Of a DNA stretch of 23,106 nt, positions 1 to 9,538 are shown piece by piece. Source of the DNA: Silene noctiflora (lineage: Eukaryota > Streptophyta > Magnoliopsida > Caryophyllales > Caryophyllaceae); the NCBI GenBank assembly GCA_009801015.1, contig VHZZ01030720.1, positions 1-23,106 on the forward strand, written 5' to 3'. The notes under the pieces are model-generated. The model did no database searches. It worked only from the letters and a program-made list of their open reading frames with translations, and was not told the DNA's origin. How positions within the stretch are numbered: position 1 is the stretch's first letter; every line of letters starts with the position of its first letter. The position numbers and the translations under genes were made by a program.

Positions 1-457
1 CCTTAACTTAGATAAGAACATTACTCACCGGCATCGAATGAGTTTCACCTGTTAACAGCCTTCGTATACGTGTCTGATGTAGACATTTCAAAGGGATATG
101 CGTCTAGGGTAGCAAGAAAGCGGAGTTCTCAAGAAAAGAATCCTATTTACGGTATTTAACCAAGGAAGCGCCTTCGAAGCTAGTTGATAAATTGATTAAC
201 TTACATAAAGATCTACTGACAACGTTTTAACTGTATAGGATTAAGATGCTCTTCTTAATATATAATAGGTCCGAGGTATCGCGCATAAGTCAGGATAAAA
301 GCTTTCCGAAAAAGAGAGACTTACTGGAGCATACGCCGCCTATGGGAGATGGATCCCCTAATGATGCTGAACCTTCTGCCTCTGACGTAGCAAATTTGTA
401 GCTGTCCATGAAGCAGTCTATGCAGCAGTCCCTAGGGAATAAGCTGTATGTGGGAAC
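1..457. other. Non-coding leader with one short open frame
   Basis: No gene is recognised here. The best frame is on the plus strand: an ATG at 246 opens 51 codons to a TAG at 399-401, and the same frame then continues to another TAG at 465-467. Its deduced peptide has a basic first half and an acidic, Pro/Ser/Ala-rich stretch just before the first stop. After that stop comes a Gln/Met/Ser-rich run. The frame is also open upstream, back to a TAA at about 226-228. Three stops in about 120 codons is somewhat below chance but not convincing. Confidence 0.4.
435..451 (+). repeat. Dispersed short repeat, copy 1 (partner at 12065)
   Basis: GGGAATAAGCTGTATGT here matches 12065-12081 with one mismatch. 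The first 13 bases are identical. It is one of several short diverged direct repeats in the window. Confidence 0.6.
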
Positions 458-817
458 ATGCGTGTAGATGATAACAGGCTTTGTTTAGCCATTAATATTC
501 TTATGCAAGTTCATTCGACAGATACCTTGTCAACAAGAAAAAACTGGATTCTAAGAAAAAAGATGCATGCAATTCGGAAACGTAAAAAGGAAGATATTTT
601 CGTTGACTCAGTTGAATGCGAACAAAGGGTCTCTTTCCTAGCAGCAGCATACTCGCCAGAAGCCCGCTATATAGATCTATTACACGATTCCTCTTGTTCG
701 GTACACATCTACAGCATTGGCGGGCGTTCCTCCCATAGAAACAATTGTTGTAAAGAATCAAACCTAAAAGTTAGCATAAATAAAGGGTTTGCGAGATTCC
801 AGTGTTTACCCCTATAA
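458..817 (+). CDS. Hypothetical open reading frame, 119 codons
   Basis: I do not recognise this frame. It begins at an ATG and encodes 119 residues: a Lys/Arg-rich stretch around residues 27-45, scattered cysteines, and no convincing membrane segment or known motif. The opposite strand is also open for 86 codons at 501-761, so the locus is generally low in stops rather than clearly coding. Plant mitochondrial annotation often lists frames over 100 codons, but this length is expected by chance in 23 kb. The promoter-like site at 934 lies downstream and points away, so it would not drive this frame. Confidence 0.15.
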   Translation: MRVDDNRLCLAINILMQVHSTDTLSTRKNWILRKKMHAIRKRKKEDIFVDSVECEQRVSFLAAAYSPEARYIDLLHDSSCSVHIYSIGGRSSHRNNCCKESNLKVSINKGFARFQCLPL

Positions 818-914
818 GAAGAGCTTGAACTAAGGAAGCTACTAAGCAAGGTGTACTACTCTAGCGCCCAATTAACAATTATAAAGGACACCTGGTCTAC
901 CAACTACATGCAAA

Positions 915-945
915 AATATAAATCAAGTAATGTCGTAAGAGAAGT
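915..945 (+). promoter_or_regulatory. Dicot-type mitochondrial promoter motif (CRTAAGAGA)
   Basis: CGTAAGAGA at 934-942 matches the dicot mitochondrial nonamer CRTAAGAGA at all nine positions. It is followed by AG and preceded by an A/T-rich stretch (AAAAATATAAA, about 913-923), where this promoter class usually has its AT box. In that class, transcription begins within or just after the nonamer, so the predicted RNA would run rightward from about 941. No recognisable gene lies downstream. Orphan promoters of this type are known in plant mitochondrial intergenic DNA. A 9-mer with one degenerate position is expected by chance roughly 0.2 times per strand here, so the call rests on the AT box as well. 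Confidence 0.5.
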
Positions 946-1822
946 AGTGCACGTCTAAGCACCTTGTTAGAAGCCCTTTCCCGTTGGCGCATGATGTTTA
1001 TACTACTACTGCAAATTTGGTGTCTAAGGCTCCATTCCATTTAGAATGAACGAATATTAAGTATTACCCTTTCAAACAGTCTTTAAGAATTTTTTCTGGT
1101 CTTTCCTCAACTAGTGTAGTGGGAATGAACTCTTGAGTTTCCCATTATACATTATAAACCTGTAACCGCAGTTCTTTCTTGAGATGTAATCTTTATGTGT
1201 CATATTGTTCTCTTCTAGTCTCTTCATTCCACGGAGTACGCTTTTCTACTTTTTTTGAGAAAGCATAGTAGATCCAGGGGTTGACTTCTTTCTCTGACTG
1301 TAATGGCGTACCATCTGTACCGAGAATTTCCTGTCTTGAGTTAGTAGCTTCTTAGATAGAAGAAATGGATTCACACTTCGGAGAACTTCGCTACTATGAT
1401 TCTAAGATCTTCGTGAAAGTGAAATCAATAGCATTCTTTAGGAATAGCCCCAGTCTGTATTTTATCTCTAATACTAATATAAATAAAGCTTATCTTACTT
1501 TCAAGCCGGGTGCATCTCCAACAGGCCTCGTCTACAGATAGAACTCCCTCTTACCTTATTTATAAGCTTTATAATTACTTATTATAATATAAAGCTTCTT
1601 GTTTACCGCTGCTTACAGATTAAGAAGAATGGAACTACCCCAAAGACGTTTCCAGTTACTACGACTCAATCCTTTGTTGCATTTGATTTCAGGGAGCGTG
1701 GCATGCGTATAATAGCATTCTCTTAAGAAATTAAACTTAACAAGGAGAACAACTACTTACCTTGATGATTGGTAAATGAAAAAAGTTTTCTTTGATAGAT
1801 AAAGATAGAAAGAAAATTCCAT
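943..1822. other. Non-coding stretch downstream of the promoter motif
   Basis: There is no frame of note and no RNA gene. An A/T-rich inverted repeat, AAGCTTTATA at 1564-1573 against TATAAAGCTT at 1588-1597, could form a 10-bp stem with a 14-nt loop. The right arm lies inside a dispersed repeat shared with 20619-20641. Confidence 0.5.
1579..1600 (+). repeat. Dispersed repeat, copy 1 (partner at 20619)
   Basis: This 22-nt A/T-rich sequence ends in ATAAAGCTTCTT. It matches 20619-20641 apart from a single-base indel. It contains AGCTTCTT, a word that recurs at least seven times on the plus strand of the window. Confidence 0.7.
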
Positions 1823-1860
1823 ATTGGATTGTTCACTTGAAATTGGATTGTTCACTTGAA
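1823..1860 (+). repeat. Perfect tandem duplication, 2 x 19 bp
   Basis: ATTGGATTGTTCACTTGAA occurs twice back to back (1823-1841 and 1842-1860) with no differences. The identity of the units suggests a recent slippage or microhomology duplication. No gene is disrupted by it as far as I can see. Confidence 0.97.
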
Positions 1861-3842
1861 CATGTAGGCGAGACAGTTAGCCTGGTGTGAGTTTATAGGA
1901 GAATAACTCTATTACATACATTACTATACAATTTTTTTAGACTTCCTGCCCGGAAACTGGGCTACTAGCGCTTTGCTTGGAATTAGTCGTCTTATCCGGA
2001 TCACATAAAGTAATTCGCCGGAAGAATTTCATCTGAAATACAGTTCGAGAGAAAAGAGTATATAGAGATAGACTCTCGTTGGTGCTTTCCCACTTGGACT
2101 CGGAACAGCAGCAGGGGTTTAGCATAGATAGGCGCCCATGGCTTGAGCTTAGTGTTCTGCTCCAACTCTTCTCTTCCTTGCTATAGAAATTCTTAATTAG
2201 TCTTCAGAAGCAGTACTAGCTTATGCGATGAAACATCTGTATTCGTAATTATATTATATATGCTATTTATTCATATTGTAGTCATTATGCCCCAAAGAAG
2301 TACAAGAGTCTATATACTATAATTATAATAATCAGAGGATCTCTCCCTACTACTCGCTCCAGAGATTCCACTCGTTCCAGAAATCGCTTGCTAATTAAAA
2401 GGCCTGGTTAGAGCCCAATACATAAAATAAGTCAACTAGGAAGCTGGTAAATTACTTAGCTAAATAGGATATAGCTTCAGTGGGTCTTTACCGTAGATAA
2501 TAGAATGTGGCACAAACTCCTTAGTCTCCACCAAAAAGAAAGGATCTCTTTCACTACTACTTCCTATAAGAGTATAGTATGAGACGCACAATAAACCCAG
2601 ACTGGCATACATAGGAAAATTGCCCTGAAAGAGCTGGTTATTTGTATAGAAGGGTTTGTATAGAGCTAGTCATAAAAAGGGCCCACATATACTATATGAG
2701 ATTCGACTGACTTATCTTAGGCATTACGTACAATTAGTTCTTTCCTCGAACTTCGGACTCGTAACTAAATAGCTTTGCTTTGGCCTTATAATAAGTAAGA
2801 TTGTCCATTAGAAAGCTGGCCTCTCACGTCTGTTTGGGCCTATAAATACCCGGATATCACCTTACTTTACTTTCTTACAGAATATTGCATTATTCTTTTA
2901 TCCTATAAAGGTATTTGTCTGCTTCAAGAACTTTATCGCATCGTTAACTACGTCAACACTAAACATCATAAGCTATCACGAAAGTATAGTATTCTGTGCA
3001 ATTGCAAGGGACTGCTGCCGCTACTACTTCATATTGCCTCCCGTCTTCGACTGTTTAGGTATTATACCGGAACGACTTCTTCTGTTCTAATTCTTCTTCG
3101 GCCGGCACATGGTTCTATGTTTACTAAATATCTTTCTAAGAATTGTACGGAACCCTTTATCGGGATTATGTGGTATATTCTTATACTATTGTAATACCTT
3201 TTTCGCATTCGGATACTATAGGGGAGATGTATACATATGAGGTGGACTCTTGGGCGAGAACCCGCTTTCCCAGACTATGTATGCTTGACAAGATTTCCGG
3301 GATAAAAGAAGGGCGCTCCTTGCTACCACTACTACTTCGACAGGAGCAGCTCCGGTAACGGCAACATAAACAGATACAAGGGCTCTTTCTACCATCTTAC
3401 TCTAACATCTACTTACCATGGTTCACTTTTCCTATAGTCGAGGCATACTATCCATCTCGGGAGGCTGGTTCATACAAAAGAAAAGAGAGGGCCCTTGCGG
3501 CTGGGGCTTAGTGTATAGCTACTTTTGTCTAACTCATGTTCACGTGGATATTTCACTTTCTAAGCTAAGACAGTTAAGGAAACCTTCTCGTATACGCAAA
3601 CCCCAACTGACGTTGTTTCTGTATCTCATTATGCCGGATCTTCTATGTCTTCAGGAAACATATTTGTTCATACTATACCTATATCTGTAGCAAGTAGGTT
3701 CTCTACAAAAGCGGATTACCAATAAAGGAGCTCTTTAGGTCCCAGAAGCCACTTATGAGTGGAAAGACTTTAGACACTTGTTAAAGAAGCTTCTTATGTA
3801 TTAGAAAAGGCTGTTGACACAGGATCCCTTTAGTCTGGAAGA
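1861..3842. other. Non-coding stretch
   Basis: Several 60-90 codon frames occur (for example 3143-3358 and 3418-3690, plus strand), but none has a recognisable domain and the lengths are as expected by chance. One AAAAGGCCT word lies at 2397-2405. CTACTACT-type trinucleotide runs recur (about 2346, 2554, 3013, 3323). A perfect 12-bp palindrome, AAGAAGCTTCTT, lies at 3784-3795. Confidence 0.5.
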
Positions 3843-3864
3843 ACTCGAGCGCTAGCGAGAGGGG
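3843..3864 (+). repeat. GC-rich palindromic repeat family, member 1
   Basis: This member reads, on the minus strand, CCTCTCGCTAGCGCTCGAG, which I use as the family consensus. It has overlapping self-complementary cores (AGCGCT, GCTAGC, CTCGAG). The closest relative is at 11065-11085, with one mismatch. It ends 4 nt before the ATG of the frame at 3869. Confidence 0.8.
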
Positions 3865-3868
3865 TGAA

Positions 3869-4165
3869 ATGGCTCGACTAGAAAGAGAGGGAGAGGGGTT
3901 TGAAAGAAAAAAACTTCAAACGAAAAGTGAGTTTATTAGTGAAAAAGGCCTAGTGTCACTTTTTTTTTCGCGCCCTTTAACTATACGAAAAAGGCCTATG
4001 AGTACGTTTCTTGGTTCAAGCCTGCTCTACTTGCTTTCTTCCTTGGGCATGCTCCCGCTTGTGCAAACAAAGAAATTAAAGCCACGTGAGAACCATGCCG
4101 CGTCGAAAGTTAAACTTGGATGTAATTTCTTGAAAAGCTGTATCTTTCTTATATGCTTTGTTTGA
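3869..4165 (+). CDS. Hypothetical open reading frame, 98 codons, upstream of an overlapping pair
   Basis: I do not recognise this frame. It starts 4 nt after the palindromic repeat at 3843-3864. The first third is Glu/Lys/Arg-rich; a hydrophobic stretch lies at about residues 50-65 and a second one at the C-terminal end. It overlaps the next frame (4153-4365) by 13 nt in a different phase, close to a T6 run at 4167-4172. A single frameshift would join the two into about 165 residues. Two copies of AAAAGGCCT (3943-3951, 3989-3997) and a T9 run fall inside it. Chance origin is quite possible. Confidence 0.17.
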   Translation: MARLEREGEGFERKKLQTKSEFISEKGLVSLFFSRPLTIRKRPMSTFLGSSLLYLLSSLGMLPLVQTKKLKPRENHAASKVKLGCNFLKSCIFLICFV

Positions 4166-4365
4166 TTTTTTATGGGATCCGGGATATAATGGTAATCTAC
4201 GGCATGAAACAAGTTCCTACCAATGCGCCCATTTCGTCGTCAGATCGAGTAATTAATTTCATATCGGAATGCAATGAGTGGCTCGATTCGTGGTCATTCC
4301 CTTTTGAGAGACGTGTCAATTTATGGAAAGCTCGGTTGAAAGTGGATTTTGTTTTTGGTAAGTAA
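4153..4365 (+). CDS. Hypothetical open reading frame, 70 codons, downstream of an overlapping pair
   Basis: I do not recognise this frame. It could instead start at an internal ATG at 4204. The C-terminal half is rich in Trp, Phe and Arg and reads more like protein than most frames here, but I can name no family. It ends at TAA 4363-4365, directly at another AGCGCTAGC palindrome (4365-4373), so the 3869-4365 block is bracketed by the same repeat core on both sides. The sequence GGTAAGTAAG at its end resembles a nuclear splice donor, but there is no other sign of an intron. Confidence 0.17.
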   Translation: MLCLIFYGIRDIMVIYGMKQVPTNAPISSSDRVINFISECNEWLDSWSFPFERRVNLWKARLKVDFVFGK

Positions 4366-4382
4366 GCGCTAGCTTGCGCTCC
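4365..4382 (+). repeat. GC-rich palindromic repeat, core-only member
   Basis: AGCGCTAGCTTGCGCTCC shares the 9-bp core AGCGCTAGC (4365-4373) with 3848-3856. The flanks differ from the consensus, so membership in the family is less certain than for the others. Confidence 0.5.
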
Positions 4383-4790
4383 TTCCTGTGTTGTCTTTGT
4401 GTTCTTTCTCCGCCTGCTCCTCGGTTATCACTCAAGGGTGCGAATTAGCAAAACATAGAAGACTTTTAATGGTTATGCTATGGTATGACCTGTATTCTCG
4501 AGGGACTGCCAGTGATCGTGTAGAGAAAGCCGCCAAAGAATTCCTTGTTTTTTGTATACGTATATAAGATATTAACTATAATTTAGATATTCGTTTGTTC
4601 CGCTCAGCTGTTTTGTCTTTTTGTTTCTTTCGCCGTTGTTTCACGAGCCTTAATCTTTCATACTGCTGCTTGAAGCTTTATATTGAGCTATATAAATGCT
4701 ATCGCTGAAATAGCTTGCCATATAGGGGCATATGCCCGGTTCACCTCTTTCTTTCATACCCATACGTTGCGAATGGTAATCCCTATGGTT

Positions 4791-4825
4791 AACGAGCGAA
4801 AGGTATGCAGCGAGTTAGGCGTTAC
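4791..4825 (+). repeat. Dispersed 35-bp repeat, copy 1 (partner at 16648)
   Basis: This copy begins AACGAGCGAAAGGTATGCAG and matches 16648-16682 in the same orientation. There is one substitution and one missing base within the first 28 nt, then a looser match ending in GTTAC. It is a diverged direct repeat about 11.8 kb from its partner. Confidence 0.8.
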
Positions 4826-4851
4826 GAAAGAAATTGAGGGACCTGGCTCTT

Positions 4852-4870
4852 CCTCTCGCTAACGCTCTAG
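4852..4870 (-). repeat. GC-rich palindromic repeat family, member 2
   Basis: The plus strand reads CCTCTCGCTAACGCTCTAG. This differs from the minus-strand reading of the 3843 member at two of 19 positions, so it lies in the opposite orientation to members 1 and 4. Confidence 0.7.
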
Positions 4871-5500
4871 TCAGTAAACCTTTTTTGTCTGTAAACCTAA
4901 GAACTCAAGAAAATAGGTCTTTTTACGGCATTAACACATGCTCATGGGCAAAGATTAACAAATATATAATCAGTAGGGCCGAGAATGCCACACAAGACTA
5001 CTAGAGGATGCTACGAGTTGGATGTTGCATGTCCGCGGTTGAATAAATTCTTTTCCCAAGTGTAGGAAAAAGGGCTTCAAAAGAATATGCCTTATTAGTT
5101 GCTTACTATATGCTAGTATTGAATATCTAAAGAAGATTACTCTATCAATATAAAGATGCTTCCCTGCCCTCGCTTCCACAAGAGAGAAAGCATAAAAAGT
5201 TGCCGCCTTGGACACAGAAACTTCTTAGACAGTCTTAGCAGGTGTAGCCAATACATACAGAGATGGGGATAAGCCGTAGACATGGGAATGATGAGAAATT
5301 GCTCTTAGGAATAAGCTTCTCTTATACAAAGTATTTTCTAGCGAGCTTATAATCTAATGTAAAGTTTTCTTAAATCCAATCCTAGTAGCCCACCTATAGA
5401 ACTTCTTCTAGCTAACTCATAAAATAAGCCTAACAAGACTAACTACTTAACTGAGTATTACGTCTTTTTCTTATTATACGTAATTAAAAATGCACGGTAG

Positions 5501-5827
5501 GTTTACAGAGAATACCCTACAAGCTCGGTTATAAAAGCATTATATAGCACGCAAGTATCAACTGTTGCTTCATCTGCCTTTCCTGTTAGAACTCTTATAG
5601 GAAGCGGAAGTCTTGTCTACTGGGGTGATATAGAAGAATCAAAAAAAATTCCAACCTCATCTAGAACTCTGGTACTTCTACTATTCTTTTCTTTCTTCGT
5701 TTTCGCCTTAATTAAATATAGGGGCAGCTTTTTTGGAACTGCAGCTTCCTACGGCCTTGGTTACTCTTGTGTTTATCTAAACTTTATCCGGCGGAACTGC
5801 TGCCTCTTGTTTATGTCCTTCTTCTGA
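5501..5827 (+). other. Open frame of 108 codons without an early ATG
   Basis: This plus frame is open from just after TAG 5498-5500 to TGA 5825-5827. Across that TAG it continues open back to 5423. The only ATG comes near the end, so it is not a conventional coding region unless it starts at another codon or is a fragment. The deduced peptide has an Ala/Ser/Thr-rich part (about residues 16-37) and then a strongly hydrophobic segment (about residues 57-71). No family is recognised. A 137-codon window with a single stop is expected several times by chance in this window. Confidence 0.12.
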
Positions 5828-5913
5828 ACAATGTGTTAGAGATAGGACGGCGGATGTTTAAGTTCCTACTCGAGATGGGATACCAGGACGGCTCACAAGG
5901 TATGGTTCTTTCC

Positions 5914-6471
5914 CTATCCCCTTTCTGGTTTCTTTATTATAAACTTTCCCATCAACTCGCTTGCCTTTACTAAAATTTTAAAAAAGATACCTACTATCCC
6001 CCGATCCGTGACCCGCCTTCTCACGGCTTGATCGCGAATCACCACCAGCTGATCAAAAGCAAAGGCCTCTGCTTCCCCTTCTGTTTTGAACTCTTTGAAA
6101 AGCGAAGCCATTGCTCTACCATACCGGGCACTCCAACCGTTGAGTTCTAGCAAAGAGGAGCAGACTACGACTGATATCAGAATGGTAAAAATAGGATAAT
6201 CCAGCCTAACAGAAGGGCCCTTTGGAGTCGAGTAAGCTTCCGCTATATTACGAGTAACTTTCTCCTGCCTAGCCCGCTCCGCCTTAAAAAACAAGAGACT
6301 GGCCAGCGCATCAAAACCACGAATGGAACGGATGCCCACATTGTTTGGCCTCTGTTAGAACTCTTTGAGGAAAGCATGAGCCCTTTTCAAATTAGGTTCA
6401 GAAAGTAGTGATGGCATCAATAGATCACGGCGAACACGCAAATGAATCCTCCTTCTTAACTTTAGAAGGCC
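5914..6471 (-). pseudogene. Longest open frame, 141 codons (186 across one stop); unrecognised
   Basis: The uninterrupted part runs from a GTG at 6339 down to 5914 (141 codons). Its first in-frame ATG lies well inside, at about residue 77. The same frame continues upstream across one TAA (6355-6357) to an ATG at 6417 and stays open to a TAG at 6472-6474. The upstream 38 codons are strongly basic (Arg/Lys/Leu). The main part has a charged Lys/Glu/Arg region (residues 19-32), a hydrophobic segment (residues 49-66) and an acidic-to-basic stretch (residues 81-113). I can name no family. The interrupting TAA is one C-to-T change from a Gln codon, so a decayed gene is possible. A 141-codon frame alone is near the chance maximum; I estimate about 0.3 chance occurrences of a 186-codon frame with one stop. 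Confidence 0.25.
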
Positions 6472-6761
6472 CTAAGAAAACGTATATTCACTTTACTTTA
6501 AAGGCTTGGCTTTGCTTGCAAGTAGTTTAGAACGCTACAAAGCAAGTTGCCCCTTCTCGTTCCTCCCTCGAAAGAGATTTTTTAACTGGCTTTGTCATCA
6601 GAGCTTCTAATTACCCCTTAGGATAGTAAATAAGGTCTCTAAAGATAGGCTCCTGGTAATTAGTACCTTGGAAGAATAGGGGAATACGGGCCCTAGTCCT
6701 CTCCATTATATAAACTAGGCCAAATCTGAGTTAGCTCTAACTTTCATGGAAATGGAGCCTT

Positions 6762-6781
6762 ACCCTACCCTAGGGAAGGGT
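6762..6781. repeat. Imperfect 20-bp palindrome
   Basis: The sequence reads ACCCTACCCTAGGGAAGGGT. The arms ACCCT and AGGGT enclose a perfect CCCTAGGG core, with a single A:A mismatch pair. It could extrude a short cruciform, but there is no loop and no evidence of function. Confidence 0.7.
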
Positions 6782-7303
6782 CTCCAAGACATACTTATAG
6801 GCTCTCTTTCTGGGGGTCCCTTGCCAAACTATAGCAATCGACCCAACCGCGAGCAAGCATAAGATCCTTTAACTGGACTGGCTTTGATGCAGAATTAGAC
6901 CTCTATTCATGGGCCAGGGTATGATCTCATCCTATACCTATCTATATGATCAATCCTATCGCGTACCGGTGGGGTATCCGGGGACCGTGCTGTGGCTCTA
7001 TCTGCGAAAGAGGTACAATTCGCATCAGCGTAATCCCTCCGCAAGTGATGCAGGGAATCCTCTGTTACTACAGGTAAAGAAAGTGGTAAAAGAAAGGTGG
7101 AATCTATTCTATCTTGAGCACAATCACTCGTCGACCCGAGTAACCAAACTTACTTGCTAGTTTTTTTAAGGGCATAGAAAAGGTAAGGGCAGAGCCCACC
7201 CCCATAAGGTATTAAAAATTAGAAATATTGCTTGTTACCCTTTCGGTTAAAAGATTTATAAACTAGCAGTTCCTCTTCTTTCTTCAGGTAAAATACCCCC
7301 ATT

Positions 7304-7322
7304 CCTCTCGCTATCGCTCAAG
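7304..7322 (-). repeat. GC-rich palindromic repeat family, member 3
   Basis: The plus strand reads CCTCTCGCTATCGCTCAAG, two mismatches from the family consensus. An AAAAGGCCT word follows seven bases later, at 7329. Confidence 0.7.
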
Positions 7323-7627
7323 TTCCATAAAAGGCCTTTCCTAAATATGACCAGTGCATTCTGAGGATACTTCGTCTCTACCTGTCTTTGAGCAAGTAGA
7401 AGACATACTTAATTTAACTAGAGTAAGGTACCCCATACACGAAGTCGGACATCTCCTTTTACCGAAATAAAGGATCCATACAGGGAATTAGAAACCCATT
7501 TTAAAAATAGGTTATGTTCGTACTCTTTTATGACCTATCGCGCAAAGGGCTTCTAGCCTTAAAACAAACGCATACAAAGCAAGAAATATGTCTGTCAAAG
7601 CGGATGATGCATAAGTAGAAGTAATTT

Positions 7628-7888
7628 ATGGTGAAGCTTGCTATTCTAATTATGAGCTTCTTAGTTTATAATATATATAAAAGAAGAAGATGCTCCAAAG
7701 GAGCTCGATTACTAAGTAAGGAGAGAATCCAAAGGCTATTCATAAGGGCTCGGATGCTAGTAAGAGTAAAACCAGCACCGGGGGTCTCGGGAAGAGCTCA
7801 CATATTAAGTCATAAGGAGAAGAGGATGCAGAAAGATCTTTTCCATTGTCCAATGAAAATGAAGCTTCTTCCGAAGTGGCTTCTGTAG
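7628..7888 (+). CDS. Hypothetical open reading frame, 86 codons, N-terminal hydrophobic segment
   Basis: I do not recognise this frame. Residues 3-16 are hydrophobic and followed by Lys/Arg-Arg-Arg, the charge pattern of a short membrane anchor. The rest is basic. A single hydrophobic run in an A/T-rich sequence is weak evidence, and the length is ordinary for chance. Confidence 0.12.
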   Translation: MVKLAILIMSFLVYNIYKRRRCSKGARLLSKERIQRLFIRARMLVRVKPAPGVSGRAHILSHKEKRMQKDLFHCPMKMKLLPKWLL

Positions 7889-9168
7889 TAAGTAAAGGTC
7901 CCCGATTAGACAAAGAAAGAAGGATATAGTATAGATTATTATTCTATATGTGGTACCGTGTTTCCACAAGCATGAGCTACTTACTTTCGATGAACAAGAT
8001 CGACTGGCACTTACAGACCTAGGCCGGCTCCTGTTACATCCTTTACTTATGTCTCAACTGCTTTTTTCTTTTACATGCTAACCTGCCGCTTGCTTTTCTG
8101 CCTTTGAGGTGGGGAGTATTTGTTCTTTCCGCGTAAAAGGCGCTTCCTTGTCTGGAAAGGAGGAAGGCAACTACTCAACCTTTTGCAGGTGGCTTCCCTT
8201 TTCTTCAATTACCTCATCAATCATAGTATGAAATACCCAGAAACGTATAAGACCGGCTTCGCCTTGACTAAAATAAATGCGGCCTTCATCCTCTCCTTCT
8301 TAGTGGAGCTCCTAAAAGGCCTTTCGGCCACTAATATGCCTATCCATAGTAAACTCTACAACCTCGGCATATGAGCTCTCTGTTATACCCTGCAGCAACT
8401 AGTATGTCTCATTATTCCACAAATTTAAGGAAGAATAGCGAGAAATGCCGGGAATAGGTTCTTTGGTCTGTAGTCGGTATTGGAAAAACCAGATCTGCTA
8501 AAGCAGCTTCTGGATCAGCGTCTTTTCCCCCCTCGACTATATCTTCCGGTATCGCGATAGCTTGAAGGTAGTTTCGTGATTGCTTGTCCAAGGAATGTCC
8601 AAGTCAAAATGAGGATTCCCGGCTATCTTATTACTTATATGCGAGTCTGTTTTACTTTTAAATATGCATACTCTACTCTCGCTTCCTCTCTATATAGGTT
8701 GAGTCAGTTTCACTCATTTTCCTACTTGTTCTAATGTTAACGCGAATTAGAAATAGCCTTGCGTACACTCGTTCGTTTCGGATTCTCTGCTCCTTCGAAA
8801 AGAGGCCAAAGCAGATGCAAATCATATCCATACCGTAAAAAAAAAGATTAGAAAGAAAAGAAGTAGGAGGTCCCACCCGTGCTAGAAAGGGTGAAATAGG
8901 CCCAAGCCCCAAACCAAATTAAAGACTTGACGAAAGCTTTTTTTCAAAAGATTTTCTTAGACCAAAACCTCAGTTGAGAATCTTGGCGTATGTGAGCCTA
9001 CCTTCAATGTGATCCTATCCTATTGTGCAACTAACAACGACTCTCTTACCGGCTGACTGTGTGAACAGAAGGCGGTTTTCTTTGTGCTATTTGAACCTGT
9101 GAATGTGAAAAGGGGTATGAATACCACATAAAATTAAAAATCAAAACTTTCTTCAACTACCGGCTCAC

Positions 9169-9197
9169 TAAAGACTTCCGTTTGCTCCGTAAAAGCC
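9169..9197 (+). repeat. Dispersed 29-bp repeat, copy 1 (partner at 13503)
   Basis: TAAAGACTT, then a short variable part, then CTCCGTAAAAG are shared in the same order with 13503-13530. There are a few substitutions and one indel. Confidence 0.7.
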
Positions 9198-9538
9198 ATA
9201 TTGCAGATTTGAGGACGTCGCTCCATGTGCTCGAGACGGAGACAAAGAGACGTATCGGTCAAAGCCAGCCTCTTCTTTAACCTTTAACAAGGGCGCATTC
9301 GGTGGTCAAGTATGATCCTAGTTCAGTAGATATATAATAAAATTGTAAGATTGTCCTAGATTAATAAGCCACGAGTAGTCACTTTCATCCCAGTTCTCCA
9401 AATATAGGAAATTTCCTACCAGGATTTGGTAAAGTGTTCATATCATTTATGACTTCACATTCTGGACTAGTGCCTTAATATATAATATATGATATATGAT
9501 GATACTCTGGCCTCAACTTTTTCTTGCTGAGCAAGAGT

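Larger units (their letters stand above)
4383..5500. other. Non-coding stretch with two dispersed repeats
   Basis: No gene is seen. It contains the repeats at 4791-4825 and 4852-4870 and a small A/T stem (TTTATAT 4677-4683 against ATATAAA 4690-4696, loop 6 nt). On the minus strand, 5318-5326 matches the promoter nonamer at only 8 of 9 positions. A plus frame is open from 5423 to a TAG at 5498-5500 and leads into the next open stretch. Confidence 0.5.
6475..9538. other. Non-coding stretch
   Basis: No recognisable gene is present. It holds a 20-bp imperfect palindrome (6762-6781), the repeats at 7304-7322 and 9169-9197, two AAAAGGCCT words (7329-7337 and 8314-8322, sharing 13 bp TAAAAGGCCTTTC), and a short Ala/Ser-rich plus frame at 8458-8562. 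Small frames at 6909, 7628, 8120 and, on the minus strand, 8673 are of chance length. An A/T-rich patch lies at 9478-9504. Confidence 0.5.

Noticed and set aside
501..761. 86-codon frame opposite the 119-codon frame
   Set aside because: Shadow frame without any feature of its own.
4354..4370. GGTAAGTAAG splice-donor-like sequence at the end of a frame
   Set aside because: It is not a group II intron 5' end (GTGYG), and no matching acceptor or intron domain was found.
5318..5326. Minus-strand TATAAGAGA, near match to the mitochondrial promoter nonamer
   Set aside because: The first base is T instead of C and there is no clear upstream AT box. An 8 of 9 match is expected by chance.
6761..6776. 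CCCTACCCTAG resembling plant telomere repeats
   Set aside because: Only two imperfect units; better described as the imperfect palindrome at 6762-6781.
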